From Amycolatopsis balhimycina FH 1894 (lineage in GTDB: Bacteria > Actinomycetota > Actinomycetes > Mycobacteriales > Pseudonocardiaceae): 64,000 bases of DNA. Location of the stretch: contig NZ_KB913037.1 of assembly GCF_000384295.1 (NCBI RefSeq), forward strand, positions 8,755,508 to 8,819,507, given 5' to 3'. This document shows positions 51,123 through 59,370 of the stretch, piece by piece. Made by a program: the position numbers and the translations under genes. The notes below the pieces were generated by a model. That model was not told where the DNA came from. It made no database searches and saw nothing but the letters and a program-made list of their open reading frames with translations. Position 1 is the first letter of the stretch. Each line of letters starts with the position of its first letter.

Positions 51123-51514
51123 CGCTCGCTGCAGCAACCGGCTGCCCCAGGCGCGCACCTCGGCCAGCTCGGCAAGATCGATGACGACCACGCGCAAGGA
51201 GGCGTCGAGGTGCGCTGTCTGCGCTCGGCATCGGGGCGGGGCCTATTGATCCGGGACTCTAGGCTGTTTCGAGGAGTCGATGTCGGAACGAGGGGTACTC
51301 GGATGCTGAGGATCCGGAACACGTTTCTCGGCGGATCACCTTGCCTGGGACACTGATCGCAACGTGGTGATCTCGCAACAGGCGGGTCTGACGTGTCGAC
51401 TCTTGGTGCGAATGTCGACCTCCTGCTTGGGCTTCTCGGTTGGTGCGGTACGCATCGCGCTGGTGAGCACGGGTCGGCGCCCGATGGGGAAGCATCAGGT
51501 AGGGGCGGAAAGCG

Positions 51515-51546
51515 CTGAGGGCCCCGCGAAACGCCGGGGCCCTCAG
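51515..51546. terminator. Strong hairpin downstream of the DUF397 gene
   Basis: CTGAGGGCCCC (51515-51525) pairs perfectly with GGGGCCCTCAG (51536-51546) across a 10-base loop. It lies 16 bp beyond the stop of the leftward DUF397 gene and probably ends its transcript. The rest of the interval 51123-51514 shows no gene I can support. Confidence 0.75.
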
Positions 51547-51561
51547 AATGGTGAATACGAG

Positions 51562-51927
51562 TTACACGGCGAACGCCAAGGCTTCGAACTCGCCGTCACG
51601 AACTCCGATGAGGAACTTGTCCATCTCGCTCGCCGTGAACACGAGAGCGGCGCGCTCGCCAGTACGGCGGAACTCAAAGGCATCTACGGTCTGGGTGATC
51701 TCCAGGCATGTGCCAGCGGCAGTCCCGGTGGACCGCAGTGCGGTGAGAATCTCGTCGAACTCCGCGTCCGTGAAGCGCAGGCGGACGTCCTCGGAGCTGC
51801 CGAAGACGTTCTTGTCGTCCCGCAGCTCGACACGCGACCCCTGACGGGCCACACGCACGCAGTCCTTGTCCGGATTGCTGGCGGAGGCTTTGCGGAAGTC
51901 CTGCTCGCGGAAGGTGGCTGCAGTCAT
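51562..51927 (-). CDS. DUF397-domain protein (two repeats)
   Basis: 121 aa from the ATG at 51927 (TAGAGG upstream is a modest ribosome site). DUF397 pattern in FRKASASNPDKDCVRVARQGSRVELRDDKNVFGSSEDVRLRFTDAEFDEIL; the second half (FRRTGERAALVFTASEMDKFLIGVRDGEFE) repeats the C-terminal part. DUF397 proteins are paired with Scr1-type HTH regulators in actinobacteria, as here with the gene 32 bp upstream, and the pairs behave like toxin-antitoxin or developmental switches. Confidence 0.85.
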   Translation of the reverse strand: MTAATFREQDFRKASASNPDKDCVRVARQGSRVELRDDKNVFGSSEDVRLRFTDAEFDEILTALRSTGTAAGTCLEITQTVDAFEFRRTGERAALVFTASEMDKFLIGVRDGEFEALAFAV

Positions 51928-51959
51928 TGCGTTTCTCCTAGAGGGGGTGGGACTCGTCG

Positions 51960-52835
51960 TCAGGCCGCATAGGATTCGGCGACGTCTCGAAGGAAAGCTC
52001 GGGTTTCGTCGAACTTCAGGGCGGCGTTGGTCAGGCGACCCCATGCCAGCTCACGCGCCTTGAGGGCCTTGGCGTCATCGAGGTAGCGGATCTCTCCTTC
52101 GTCTTCGACGTAGGCCATCATGAGCGCGCCGGCCGCGCCCGTGGTCGGTACACGAATCAGCGTGAAGGGCGACGAGATCGGCGATCGGCGCCCCGGCTTC
52201 GCGTTGAACGGCATCACCTGAATCTGGATGTTCTCGCGGTTCGAGAGCTCGATCAGGTAGTACATCTGTTCCCGCATCACGTCGTTGTCGCCCCACACGC
52301 GGCGCACGCAGGATTCCGAGAGCACGTAGCGGAGGATCGGCGGGTCCGTCTTGTCGAGGATGTCTTGCCGGGCGAGCCGCGCCTTGATCCTGTCTTCAAG
52401 CGTGACGCCGACGACGTTCGGCCAGTCGGCGTGCTGCGCGCGGACGTAGGACTCCTTCTGAAGCAGACCGGGCACGACCTCGACCTCGACACCGCGGATC
52501 TCGTCGGCGTGCTTTTCCAGGTCCACACGAAGCCGGATGTCTTCGGAGTAGGCGCGGTTGTGACCAGTCGTCCAAAACCCGCGCTTGTGGTTGTCGCGGC
52601 GGAGTTCGCGCAATGCCTCCAAGTAACCCTCGTCCGCGAACCCGAGTTCCCGGGCGAGGAGTTCAAGGTCGCCGGGTGAGATGCTGCTGCCGCCGCTGAT
52701 CAGGCTCGCCATGCGCGGCTGACTCGTCTCGATCAGCCGCGCCGCTTCTGCCTGGGAGATGCCGGCCGTCTTGATCATGTGGTCGATCTCGCGACCGAGG
52801 AGCAGTTTCTTCGCGGTCTTCACCGTGGCAGCCAT
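51960..52835 (-). CDS. HTH / DUF5753 (Scr1-type) regulator
   Basis: 291 aa from the ATG at 52835 (GGAGAGGG upstream). HTH at about 15-75 (GREIDHMIKTAGISQAEAARLIETSQPRMASLISG) followed by the DUF5753 domain (VEVEVVPGLLQKESYVRA, RIKARLARQDIL, YVLSESCVRRVWGDNDVMREQMYYLIELSNRENIQIQVMPF). Pairs with the downstream DUF397 gene. A 29-bp palindrome upstream (52942-52970) could be its operator. Confidence 0.88.
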   Translation of the reverse strand: MAATVKTAKKLLLGREIDHMIKTAGISQAEAARLIETSQPRMASLISGGSSISPGDLELLARELGFADEGYLEALRELRRDNHKRGFWTTGHNRAYSEDIRLRVDLEKHADEIRGVEVEVVPGLLQKESYVRAQHADWPNVVGVTLEDRIKARLARQDILDKTDPPILRYVLSESCVRRVWGDNDVMREQMYYLIELSNRENIQIQVMPFNAKPGRRSPISSPFTLIRVPTTGAAGALMMAYVEDEGEIRYLDDAKALKARELAWGRLTNAALKFDETRAFLRDVAESYAA

Positions 52836-52941
52836 ACGCGTGACCCTCTCCGTGAGCCGGCTGGGCGGCCCATGGCATAGATCGGCCGACACCTCCCTTC
52901 AAGCCAGAGGGTATCGCTCGAAGCCACCCGAATGGGCGTCG

Positions 52942-52970
52942 GCCTGAAGCTTGATAATCAAGCTTCAGGC
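52942..52970. promoter_or_regulatory. 29-bp perfect palindrome, candidate operator
   Basis: GCCTGAAGCTTGAT (52942-52955), one centre base, then its exact reverse complement (52957-52970). It lies 107 bp upstream of the leftward HTH gene and about 290 bp upstream of the rightward Nudix-like operon, in the 422-bp divergent gap. This position fits a regulator-binding site better than a terminator. The remainder of the gap (52971-53257) holds no clear gene. Confidence 0.6.
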
Positions 52971-53257
52971 AATCAGACTATGAACTGATGGTATGACGAT
53001 ATGGCTAGCTGGAAGTCAGGAGACTAGCGTATGCAGGTAGGTGGCATAGTCATGGTGTCGGAGGTGGCGCTGACGGTCCTGACCAGGGTTTTGTCCTTGC
53101 GATCGCCCGGTCGACTAGTTCTACGACGACCCGTGGGTCCTGCGCGAACGGTTGATCGCATGAACGTGGGAAGGCTTTGGGACGCGCTCCTGGACGAAAG
53201 CCCCGGCGTCATGGCCGGTTGCGTGCTCCCCGGGCTTGCATCGACGGGAAACATCGC

Positions 53258-54073
53258 ATGAGCTCCGAACCGTCACCTTGGCCGACCTGGGTCACCGCCG
53301 AGCAGGCTCGTCGGCTTCAAGACCTCGTGCTCAGGTTCACGTGGCAGGTGACGACGGAAGCATCCGAGGCTAAACCCTCGGTCTGGGGTCAGTGGGCGAG
53401 CGAGCTCGATCAGGAAGTCAACATCGCCCTGCGTGCCTCCGGCAGTTGCTTCGTCGGCCTCTATCCGCGCGGCCAGGGTTTCTGGCGGAGTGGGCGGCCT
53501 CCTGCGATGACCACGCCAGACACCGGACATGCCGGAAGCTTTCACGATGTTCTCGACCTGGCCGTGACCTGGGTAGCCGCTCGGGAGCCAAGTGATGACC
53601 GAGGACATTCGGCAAATCCAGAGACCTCTCAACGGCAGGTGTTCCACGTGAGCGAACCCGACACCCAGGCCATCGGACCCCGCGTCCGGGTCCACGCCCT
53701 CATCGGGCGAGACGATCACCTGCTTCTCGTCGAGCATGCAGGGCATGACGCCCTCCCCGGCGGCGACGTCCGCGCCGGTGAACCCGTCGAGCAGGCCCTC
53801 CGCAGAGCCTTGCACGACCAGCTGGGCGCGACAATCGCCGAGCTGGACTTCTGCACCGTTGTTGAACACGGCACCGGCGAACCATCCGCTTCCGAGATCG
53901 CCTTCCTGTTCGATGTGACGCTCACCGACGCCGGCCTCCTCACCGACTCGGCACAGCCACATCGGTGGGCCAACGATCAAGAACTGTCCGCCCTTCAACC
54001 TCAAGCGGTCCGGGACGGACTGAGCACGGGCACGCTGTCGGCCGAACACCCGTGGCGGGCGTGGACACCATGA
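53258..54073 (+). CDS. Nudix-fold protein with degenerate catalytic box
   Basis: 271 aa from the ATG at 53258. The first 130 residues are a separate domain (WVTAEQARRLQDLVLRFTWQVTTEASE...DVLDLAVTWVAARE). The C-terminal half has the Nudix fold (RVHALIGRDDHLLLVEHAGHDALPGGDVRAGEPVEQALRRALHDQLGA), but the REUXEE helix reads RALHDQ, so the metal-binding glutamates are missing. It is therefore unlikely to hydrolyse nucleotides and may be a ligand sensor. First of a chain of overlapping genes; its stop overlaps the next ATG. Confidence 0.75.
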   Translation: MSSEPSPWPTWVTAEQARRLQDLVLRFTWQVTTEASEAKPSVWGQWASELDQEVNIALRASGSCFVGLYPRGQGFWRSGRPPAMTTPDTGHAGSFHDVLDLAVTWVAAREPSDDRGHSANPETSQRQVFHVSEPDTQAIGPRVRVHALIGRDDHLLLVEHAGHDALPGGDVRAGEPVEQALRRALHDQLGATIAELDFCTVVEHGTGEPSASEIAFLFDVTLTDAGLLTDSAQPHRWANDQELSALQPQAVRDGLSTGTLSAEHPWRAWTP

Positions 54074-54399
54074 GCAGCGACGGAGCCAGCGTGGCCGGAC
54101 GACCTGCCTGGCCTCGCTTCGGCGAGGGGAGAGCGGTCATGTGGCGAACGCGACGCAAGCCCAGTCGATGGATGGCGGCGTGCCGGGATGTCGCCGCTCG
54201 ACGCCGGGAGATCCTGGTGCTGACTACCGATGACAGGGTGGTGCTGGTCTTCCCACCCGGCGAGGTCGTCATCCTGAAGCCGTTGCAGGCCGGTCGCCTA
54301 CGGGCGGCCCTCCGGGACGCCGTCCTTGCACTGAACGAGCCCGCCCCCCACCACGAGGACCACCGGCACGCCGTCCCGACCGAACGGACCAGCGCATGA
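54070..54399 (+). CDS. Small conserved hypothetical protein
   Basis: 109 aa, ATGA overlap with the previous gene. Basic N-terminus (MWRTRRKPSRWMAACRDVAARRRE) followed by EILVLTTDDRVVLVFPPGEVVILKPLQAGRLRAALRDAVLAL, an alpha/beta segment seen in small proteins of actinobacterial DUF397-associated clusters. No catalytic motif. Confidence 0.62.
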   Translation: MSSDGASVAGRPAWPRFGEGRAVMWRTRRKPSRWMAACRDVAARRREILVLTTDDRVVLVFPPGEVVILKPLQAGRLRAALRDAVLALNEPAPHHEDHRHAVPTERTSA

Positions 54400-54521
54400 G
54401 TTCCGCAGTGCTGGTCATCGCGGCCACGGTGTTCGTCGTCCGGTTGGTGGTCGCGCTGTATCACGCGCGGGTTGACGGCCGCGTCGCCGCCCGCCGTGCC
54501 CGCCAGGAGCGGCAGCCGTGA
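54396..54521 (+). CDS. 41-aa single-pass membrane peptide
   Basis: ATG overlaps the previous stop and its own stop overlaps the next GTG. The peptide MSSAVLVIAATVFVVRLVVAL has one membrane helix (residues 4-21), followed by a very basic tail (ARVDGRVAARRARQERQP). The double coupling and clear helix make it likely to be made. Function unknown. Confidence 0.6.
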   Translation: MSSAVLVIAATVFVVRLVVALYHARVDGRVAARRARQERQP

Positions 54522-54880
54522 GCCCGTTGTCCGCACGTATTGCCCGCGCACTGGGCGGACGTCTGCGCGCCGCCGGATTCCACTCTTTGCCCGACGTCGC
54601 CGACGACGGCGAACTGATCGGCACTCGCCTGTGGCGGCTGCGCGCCGGACACGTGGAATACCTTGCCCTGCGCCCCAATGGACTCGCCCACGCTGTCCGA
54701 GCCAAGGCGACTTTCGACTTCCGGCGTCTTACCGAGCACGGCCCGGTGATCGAGCACCGCTCCGGCCACGCCGTCAGCGCCCTGAACTGGCTGCTCACCA
54801 GCACTGAACTGCCTTCCGGCGACCTGCCGCGCCCGTACGCCGCGCCCGACGCATCCGACGAGCCGGGAGGTGGCGGATGA
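54518..54880 (+). CDS. Conserved hypothetical protein of the small-gene chain
   Basis: 120 aa, GTG start in GTGA overlap. SARIARALGGRLRAAGFHSLPDVADDGELIGTRLWRLRAGHVEYLALRPNGLAHAVRA suggests an alpha/beta fold; then EHRSGHAVSALNWLLT. Its stop overlaps the next ATG. Not recognised. Confidence 0.6.
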   Translation: MSPLSARIARALGGRLRAAGFHSLPDVADDGELIGTRLWRLRAGHVEYLALRPNGLAHAVRAKATFDFRRLTEHGPVIEHRSGHAVSALNWLLTSTELPSGDLPRPYAAPDASDEPGGGG

Positions 54881-55113
54881 ATCTCCTTCTGCCCGCAGTG
54901 GATTGGCTGATGTCGGCCTACGACTCGACTTGGCACGCCTTTCCCGCCGCTCAGGTCGATGACCCGGCACGCACGTTCTACCAGGCGCTGTGCGACCACT
55001 CGGTCCCAGCTCGCCATGCCGAGCACACCGCGCCGCGCGTGTTCTGCCCCGCCTGCCTCGTGCTCTACGGCGCTCACATCCCCGACGAGCAGCGCTGGCA
55101 AACCGACGGCTGA
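54877..55113 (+). CDS. Small protein with CPAC motif
   Basis: 78 aa. Helical start (LLPAVDWLMSAYDSTWHAF), later HTAPRVFCPACLVLYGAH. With C38 and the nearby His residues the C-x-x-C pair could hold zinc. ATGA overlap with the previous gene. Unknown function. Confidence 0.6.
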   Translation: MNLLLPAVDWLMSAYDSTWHAFPAAQVDDPARTFYQALCDHSVPARHAEHTAPRVFCPACLVLYGAHIPDEQRWQTDG

Positions 55114-55167
55114 CGTCCGTCGCCCACGAACTCCGCAAAGAACCTTCACGATTGGAGAGGCAACCCG

Positions 55168-55578
55168 ATGACCACGGCACTCACACGCGGCCCGCAACCC
55201 CACCAACTCAACGACGATCATCAGCGAAGGCGCACGCATCCGCTGGATGCATTGGTGCCCGATCCCGCCGGGCTGCCGGCGGTGTGTGACGAGCTGGAGT
55301 TCGCGGCGATCTTGGAGGAGATGGTCGCCGACGAAGCGCCCCGGCTGTTCGCCGTCGTGCAGGAGTATGGGGAACGCGTCGACGGCCGAATCGCCGCGTG
55401 GGGCCTGGCTTTTGACGATCACACCGAAGTCGTCTCGGTCGGTCGGACGCAGCGGATGTGTTTGCAAGCACCGGAAAACGCGCTGGGCCTGTTCAGGGTC
55501 GGCAGCCAGATCCGGGCTCGGCTGGTGTGGTTCAACGCGGAGGCGGCCACCCCTGCCGGGGACGACGAAGCCGCCTGA
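55168..55578 (+). CDS. Conserved hypothetical protein
   Basis: 136 aa, ATG with GGAGAGG upstream. LPAVCDELEFAAILEEMVADEAPRLFAVVQEYGERVDGRIAAWGLAFDDHTEVVSVGRTQRMCLQAPENAL indicates a compact helical/beta domain similar in style to small proteins of actinobacterial regulatory clusters. No catalytic motif identified. Confidence 0.6.
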   Translation: MTTALTRGPQPHQLNDDHQRRRTHPLDALVPDPAGLPAVCDELEFAAILEEMVADEAPRLFAVVQEYGERVDGRIAAWGLAFDDHTEVVSVGRTQRMCLQAPENALGLFRVGSQIRARLVWFNAEAATPAGDDEAA

Positions 55579-55591
55579 ACCGGACACACGG

Positions 55592-55746
55592 GTGTCAGCG
55601 GATGGCGTGCGGTGGCTTCCGGGCCTGTTCCGGCAGTTGCTGCACGCCATCCCCGACCCCCAGAACTTCTGTTGCAGAACATGATGCTCGCTCGGCTCGA
55701 GTTCGACGCTGCTGCGGAGGTCTTCACGCTTGAGGAGATTCCCTGA
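55592..55746 (+). CDS. Two tiny overlapping frames, possibly one broken gene (weak)
   Basis: A GTG frame at 55592-55684 (VRWLPGLFRQLLHAIPDPQNF) overlaps by ATGA a second frame at 55681-55746 (MMLARLEFDAAAEVFTLEEIP), whose stop overlaps the ATG of the next gene. Together they read like one sensible 50-residue protein with a frame change at the overlap. They may be two coupled peptides, a leader or a decayed gene. Confidence 0.3.
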
Positions 55747-55952
55747 TGGAGGACATCGCCGAGACGATCTTGCTCCAGCTAAGGCGCTTGAGCCATGACG
55801 AACAGATCAGCTCCGCCCCTCGTCTGGTCGAGGCCATCGGAACGATCCGACAGCGGGCGCTCAGTGCGTCCGGTCAAGTAGCGGAAGGAGGTGTCGTCGA
55901 TGACGACGTTGGCGCAGGTGCGACCACCGGTACACCGATCGGTGAAATCTGA
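55746..55952 (+). CDS. Small helical protein before the HATPase gene
   Basis: 68 aa, ATG with GAGGAG 7 bases upstream. MEDIAETILLQLRRLSHDEQISSAPRLVEAIGTIRQRALSASGQVAEG is helical and amphipathic. The end (GVVDDDVGAGATTG) overlaps the HATPase start region. Possibly a partner of the ATPase; not recognised. Confidence 0.55.
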   Translation: MEDIAETILLQLRRLSHDEQISSAPRLVEAIGTIRQRALSASGQVAEGGVVDDDVGAGATTGTPIGEI

Positions 55953-56511
55953 AGACGCCACGATGCCAGAGCGGCCCGTTCACGTCGAATCCTTAACGTT
56001 GGCGGCTCTTCCTACGGCCGTGGGCTCGGCTCGAGCCTTTGTCGTGTCCACCTTGGAGCGCTGGCGGACACCGGCTGCCATCGGAGACGCCGTGCTGCTC
56101 GCGGAGGAGATGGTCAGCCGCTCGGTCGCGATGACCGGCCCCGACGAATCGATCGTCAACTGGTGGGCATTGCCGACCCTGGAGTTACTGACAATCCGCC
56201 TCTTCTGCCTGCACCGGAGCATTGGGCTGGAAGTGTGGGACTCGGCCCCTGCCACGTCAGAAGCACTGCTGAAGACCAGCGAGGTGAGCTGCCGCCTGGT
56301 CGAAGCATTGCATGTGACCGCCGCACGCTGGGGTGAGGTCCCAGATGGACGAGGCCGGACGGTTTGGGCGCAACTCCCGGTATTCGAACGCACTGAGCGC
56401 GGCTTGCCGAAACGTCCACGCAATCCGACGCCGTACCCGCGGCGTCCCGCGGCCAGCGGCCCAGCCGTCGAAGTCATGGAGCGCATTCTCCGTGGCATCG
56501 AAGGTTTCTAG
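55900..56511 (+). CDS. HATPase-like (anti-sigma/RsbW-type) protein
   Basis: 203 aa from the ATG at 55900, with AAGGAGG 8-9 bases upstream; a GTG at 55891 lies inside that ribosome site. LTLAALPTAVGSARAFVVSTLERWRTPAAIGDAVLLAEEMVSRSV resembles the GHKL (RsbW) N-terminus. The N-box Asn-Glu is replaced by EEMV and no clear G1 box (DxGxG) is present, so kinase activity is doubtful. The end is Pro/Arg-rich. It may bind an anti-sigma or sigma partner. Confidence 0.6.
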   Translation: MTTLAQVRPPVHRSVKSEDATMPERPVHVESLTLAALPTAVGSARAFVVSTLERWRTPAAIGDAVLLAEEMVSRSVAMTGPDESIVNWWALPTLELLTIRLFCLHRSIGLEVWDSAPATSEALLKTSEVSCRLVEALHVTAARWGEVPDGRGRTVWAQLPVFERTERGLPKRPRNPTPYPRRPAASGPAVEVMERILRGIEGF

Positions 56512-56537
56512 TCACATCGAAGTGGAAGGTATCACTT

Positions 56538-57143
56538 GTGGCACTGGCAGAACACGACCGGACAGTCGTGCCAGACGAAACGGTCTGGGAGCTGCGACGA
56601 CAGTTGGTCCGGGTTGATCCCGGGGTAGTGGAGGCCCCGGCGCGAGTGGCACGAGGCGCAGACCTGATGGTTACGGTCGTGCAGGAGCAGAGCGCCGCGT
56701 TGGCGGAGCTGCCGCACCGAGCGCGGATCCTGGGCCTGGTCGAGCTCGAGAAAGGGTGGCGTCGTTGGGTTGCGGCCATGACCGGAATGTTGACCGCCGA
56801 AGTGGCCGAAGCATTCATTGCCGCTCAGAACGACGAGTGGTCGCTGCGGATGATCGCGCCAGTCGCAGGAATGAGATTCTCCGCGGTCGGGAGCCGTATT
56901 CTCCGCCATCGTGACGGCGGTGCCTCCTCAGCAGCCTCATCGCCGATACCGTCGCCGTCCGAAATCGACAGGTGGGTGCGGGAGCTGATTGATGTCACGC
57001 GAGAGTCGGTGTCGGCTGAAGGAATTGCTGCTGAGTTTCGTTCGGGCGTGAGCGTCTTGACGCTCGTACAGCGTCACGGCATGTCCGAGCAGCAGATCTG
57101 GGACATCTTGCAGGCTCAGGGTGTCGAGCGGCCGAAGTCATGA
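56538..57143 (+). CDS. Conserved hypothetical protein upstream of an XRE gene
   Basis: 201 aa, GTG start preceded by GGAAGG. Mostly helical. The C-terminal part (SEIDRWVRELIDVTRESVSAEGIAAEFRSGVSVLTLVQRHGMSEQQIWDILQAQG) looks like a helix-turn-helix dimerisation region. Its stop overlaps the start of the XRE gene (ATGA). Function not known; the pair may act together in regulation. Confidence 0.58.
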   Translation: MALAEHDRTVVPDETVWELRRQLVRVDPGVVEAPARVARGADLMVTVVQEQSAALAELPHRARILGLVELEKGWRRWVAAMTGMLTAEVAEAFIAAQNDEWSLRMIAPVAGMRFSAVGSRILRHRDGGASSAASSPIPSPSEIDRWVRELIDVTRESVSAEGIAAEFRSGVSVLTLVQRHGMSEQQIWDILQAQGVERPKS

Positions 57144-57865
57144 ACGGGGGACTACGCACCGGAGGTGTGGATCGCATTGTGACTTCGACTCAGGCTGAGC
57201 GTGACCGCCGGCCGGATGTTCCGCTCTGCGGCTTCGCCGCTCTCGGCACTGAGAACCTGCATGCGCCCAGAGTGTTGGGGGAGCCGGACCTGCTGCCAGA
57301 CGCTCCTACGGCGAGCGTGCCGACTTCATCGGACGAGGCGACACGTCGGGACACAATGACTGGTGGCGAAGTATTGACTGCTCTGGTGCCGGGATCCGAG
57401 GTCGGCATGCTTGATGTGGACGTCTATCAGCGAATCCTCGGCGACGAGCTCCGGATGCTGCGACGTCGGCGTGGCTGGACGCGGAATGACCTGCAGCGGC
57501 AGTTGCCAAGCGGCATTTCCGTGCAGACCATCGCCACGTACGAGCTGGGTTCCCGGCAATGCTCAGTGGTGCGTCTGGTCGAGCTGTGTCTTGCGATGGA
57601 CGAACTTCCGCAGCACCTGATCGCGAGAGTGCATCAGCGTGTCGTCGTCGATGAACCCGGCCACGTCCGGGTGAACCTGCGCTCGCTTGCGGCCCTCGTC
57701 GAGCCGCGCCTTGCGCCGTTGCGCCGCTGGGCTGAGGACCGGCTCCGCCGGCCCGGCGCGGGCGAAGACGTTCAGCTGGATCTGGCGGCGCTGTGTCGCA
57801 TGGCCGAGCTGTGCGACCTCCAACCTGCCGAACTGGTCGCCTTTCTTCGAGATCTCCGCAGCTGA
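57140..57865 (+). CDS. XRE-family HTH regulator
   Basis: 241 aa. A disordered first 85 residues, then an HTH (QRILGDELRMLRRRRGWTRNDLQRQLPSGISVQTIATYELGSRQCSVVRLVELCLAMDEL, about 95-155) as in BldD/XRE proteins, and a C-terminal helical domain (LAALVEPRLAPLRRWAEDRLRR). A transcription factor, perhaps autoregulatory. Ends 56 bp before the convergent Nudix gene. Confidence 0.78.
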   Translation: MNGGLRTGGVDRIVTSTQAERDRRPDVPLCGFAALGTENLHAPRVLGEPDLLPDAPTASVPTSSDEATRRDTMTGGEVLTALVPGSEVGMLDVDVYQRILGDELRMLRRRRGWTRNDLQRQLPSGISVQTIATYELGSRQCSVVRLVELCLAMDELPQHLIARVHQRVVVDEPGHVRVNLRSLAALVEPRLAPLRRWAEDRLRRPGAGEDVQLDLAALCRMAELCDLQPAELVAFLRDLRS

Positions 57866-57921
57866 AACCTCGGTCCGATATCCCCGCCGTGGCAGGGCCG
57901 AGTGGCTCGCTGTCGTCGTGA

Positions 57922-58431
57922 TCAGGGTGCCGCTGGCTCGAAGCCGTGCTCGAGGTAGAGCGGAGCCGGGTTCTCGGTGCGAGCGTGACGGGCGCACGCG
58001 GCGACGCGGCGGGCGAGGCGGGCGACCATCATTCCGGCGAGCTCGTCGGGGTGGGCGAACAGCGATTCCCCGATCTCCTGATCGACGTACCGGATCGAAG
58101 CGAGTTGCTCGGTGGACAGAATGCCGCCGTCGTAGAGAAAGGCGATCATCGGTGCGTGGTCGTCGCCTTGTGGTACGGAGTCGATGCCAAGCAGCCGGCC
58201 GATGATGACGTCCAGGCCGATTTCCTCGGCGACCTCTCGCCGCGCGGTGACGATGGGGGATTCGCCGTTGCGGATCTCGGTGACTCCGCCGGGGATCTCC
58301 CACAGTTCGCGGCCGCGTGGCTTGACCACCAGTACCTGGCCTTCCTCGTCGAAGAACAGCACGCCGGCGGATGGGATGGCCATCGGGTACCGGCGGAAGA
58401 AGCCGCTCTGTGTCGCGGTGGGTGTCGTCAC
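57922..58431 (-). CDS. Nudix hydrolase
   Basis: 169 aa. Complete Nudix box GGVTEIRNGESPIVTARREVAEEIG (about 49-73; REVAEE intact), within a beta fold starting IPSAGVLFFDEEGQVLVVKPRG. Substrate cannot be told from sequence; small Nudix proteins hydrolyse (d)NTPs, ADP-sugars or related diphosphates. It lies 48 bp downstream of the ACP/acyltransferase gene on the same strand and may belong to that unit. Confidence 0.88.
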   Translation of the reverse strand: MTTPTATQSGFFRRYPMAIPSAGVLFFDEEGQVLVVKPRGRELWEIPGGVTEIRNGESPIVTARREVAEEIGLDVIIGRLLGIDSVPQGDDHAPMIAFLYDGGILSTEQLASIRYVDQEIGESLFAHPDELAGMMVARLARRVAACARHARTENPAPLYLEHGFEPAAP

Positions 58432-58479
58432 CGGGGCAGGCTATCCCGCCCCGTTGATCACTTTCCGCTCGGCGGTCGA

Positions 58480-59370
58480 TTACACAATGTAGTTCGTTGC
58501 GGGTTGGTCGAGGGTGCGGCGCAGATAGCGGGCGCCGCAGCGGGTGCAGGTGGTGCCAGGGAGTCGCCACCCGCAGCGGCAAACCCAGCCGACATGCCGG
58601 TGCGGGTTACCGGCGACCAGGGCGTGCGACGGAACGTCGCGGTCGACGACCGAGCCAGCAGCGACCAGGGCATGTGCGCCGATCCGGATTCCCGGCAGGA
58701 GGACGGCGCCGGCGCCGATGGTGGCGCCGCGGCCGACGGTCACAGGGCTTGGGGTCCAGTCTTCCGCGGCTTGCGGCACGCCGGACACGGTCACGGCCCG
58801 TGGAGTGGGGTCTTCGACGATCAGCACGCCGGGGCACAGCAGTACCTCGTCGTGGATGTCGGCGCCGAACACCTGCGCCGCGTTCTGGATCTTCACCTGG
58901 CTTCCGACCCGGGTGCCGGAGCCCAGGTAGACGCCTTTGCCGAAGACGCAGCTGGAACCGACCCGCACGCCGTCGGCGAGCTGTGCCTGGTGCCAGACCC
59001 GGCTGCCCGGCCCGACCTCGGCGCCGATGCCCAGGTCGGCGGTCGGGTGTACGAATGCCTCGGGCAGCTGCTCCGGTGCGGGCCTCGGGACGGGAAGTTC
59101 ATCGATGCCGACGAGTTCGACCTGCGCCGGCGTGACCGTCGAGTCCGGGGCGATCAAGGAGGCGAGATCGCCCAGCCGGTGGGCGTCAGCCAACGCGGTG
59201 TCCGGGATGGTGATGCCGTAAGCGGCCTCGAATGCTGCCGCGAGCCGGATCCGGTCGAGAGAGTCGAGGCCGAGCTCATCCAGGCTCGACTTCGGGGTCA
59301 GCGTCATCGGAAGGGCAGTCGGTGGCCGGAGCGCGGCGACGATGGCGGTCAGCCTGGCAGGCAGGGTCAT
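58480..59370 (-). CDS. ACP-domain / left-handed beta-helix acyltransferase fusion with zinc ribbon
   Basis: 296 aa. Residues 1-75 are an acyl carrier protein with the phosphopantetheine site LDELGLDSLDRIRL (Ser37). Residues 105-250 are a left-handed beta-helix of hexapeptide repeats (HPTADLGIGAEVGPGSRVWHQAQLADGVRVGSSCVFGKG...), of the WbpD/WlbB sugar N-acetyltransferase type. Residues 265-285 (VCRCGWRLPG, CTRCGARY) are a zinc ribbon. The fusion suggests an acyl group carried on the ACP is given to a sugar or amine. The ATG overlaps the stop of the FAD oxidoreductase gene (ATGA), so the two are co-translated. Confidence 0.85.
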   Translation of the reverse strand: MTLPARLTAIVAALRPPTALPMTLTPKSSLDELGLDSLDRIRLAAAFEAAYGITIPDTALADAHRLGDLASLIAPDSTVTPAQVELVGIDELPVPRPAPEQLPEAFVHPTADLGIGAEVGPGSRVWHQAQLADGVRVGSSCVFGKGVYLGSGTRVGSQVKIQNAAQVFGADIHDEVLLCPGVLIVEDPTPRAVTVSGVPQAAEDWTPSPVTVGRGATIGAGAVLLPGIRIGAHALVAAGSVVDRDVPSHALVAGNPHRHVGWVCRCGWRLPGTTCTRCGARYLRRTLDQPATNYIV

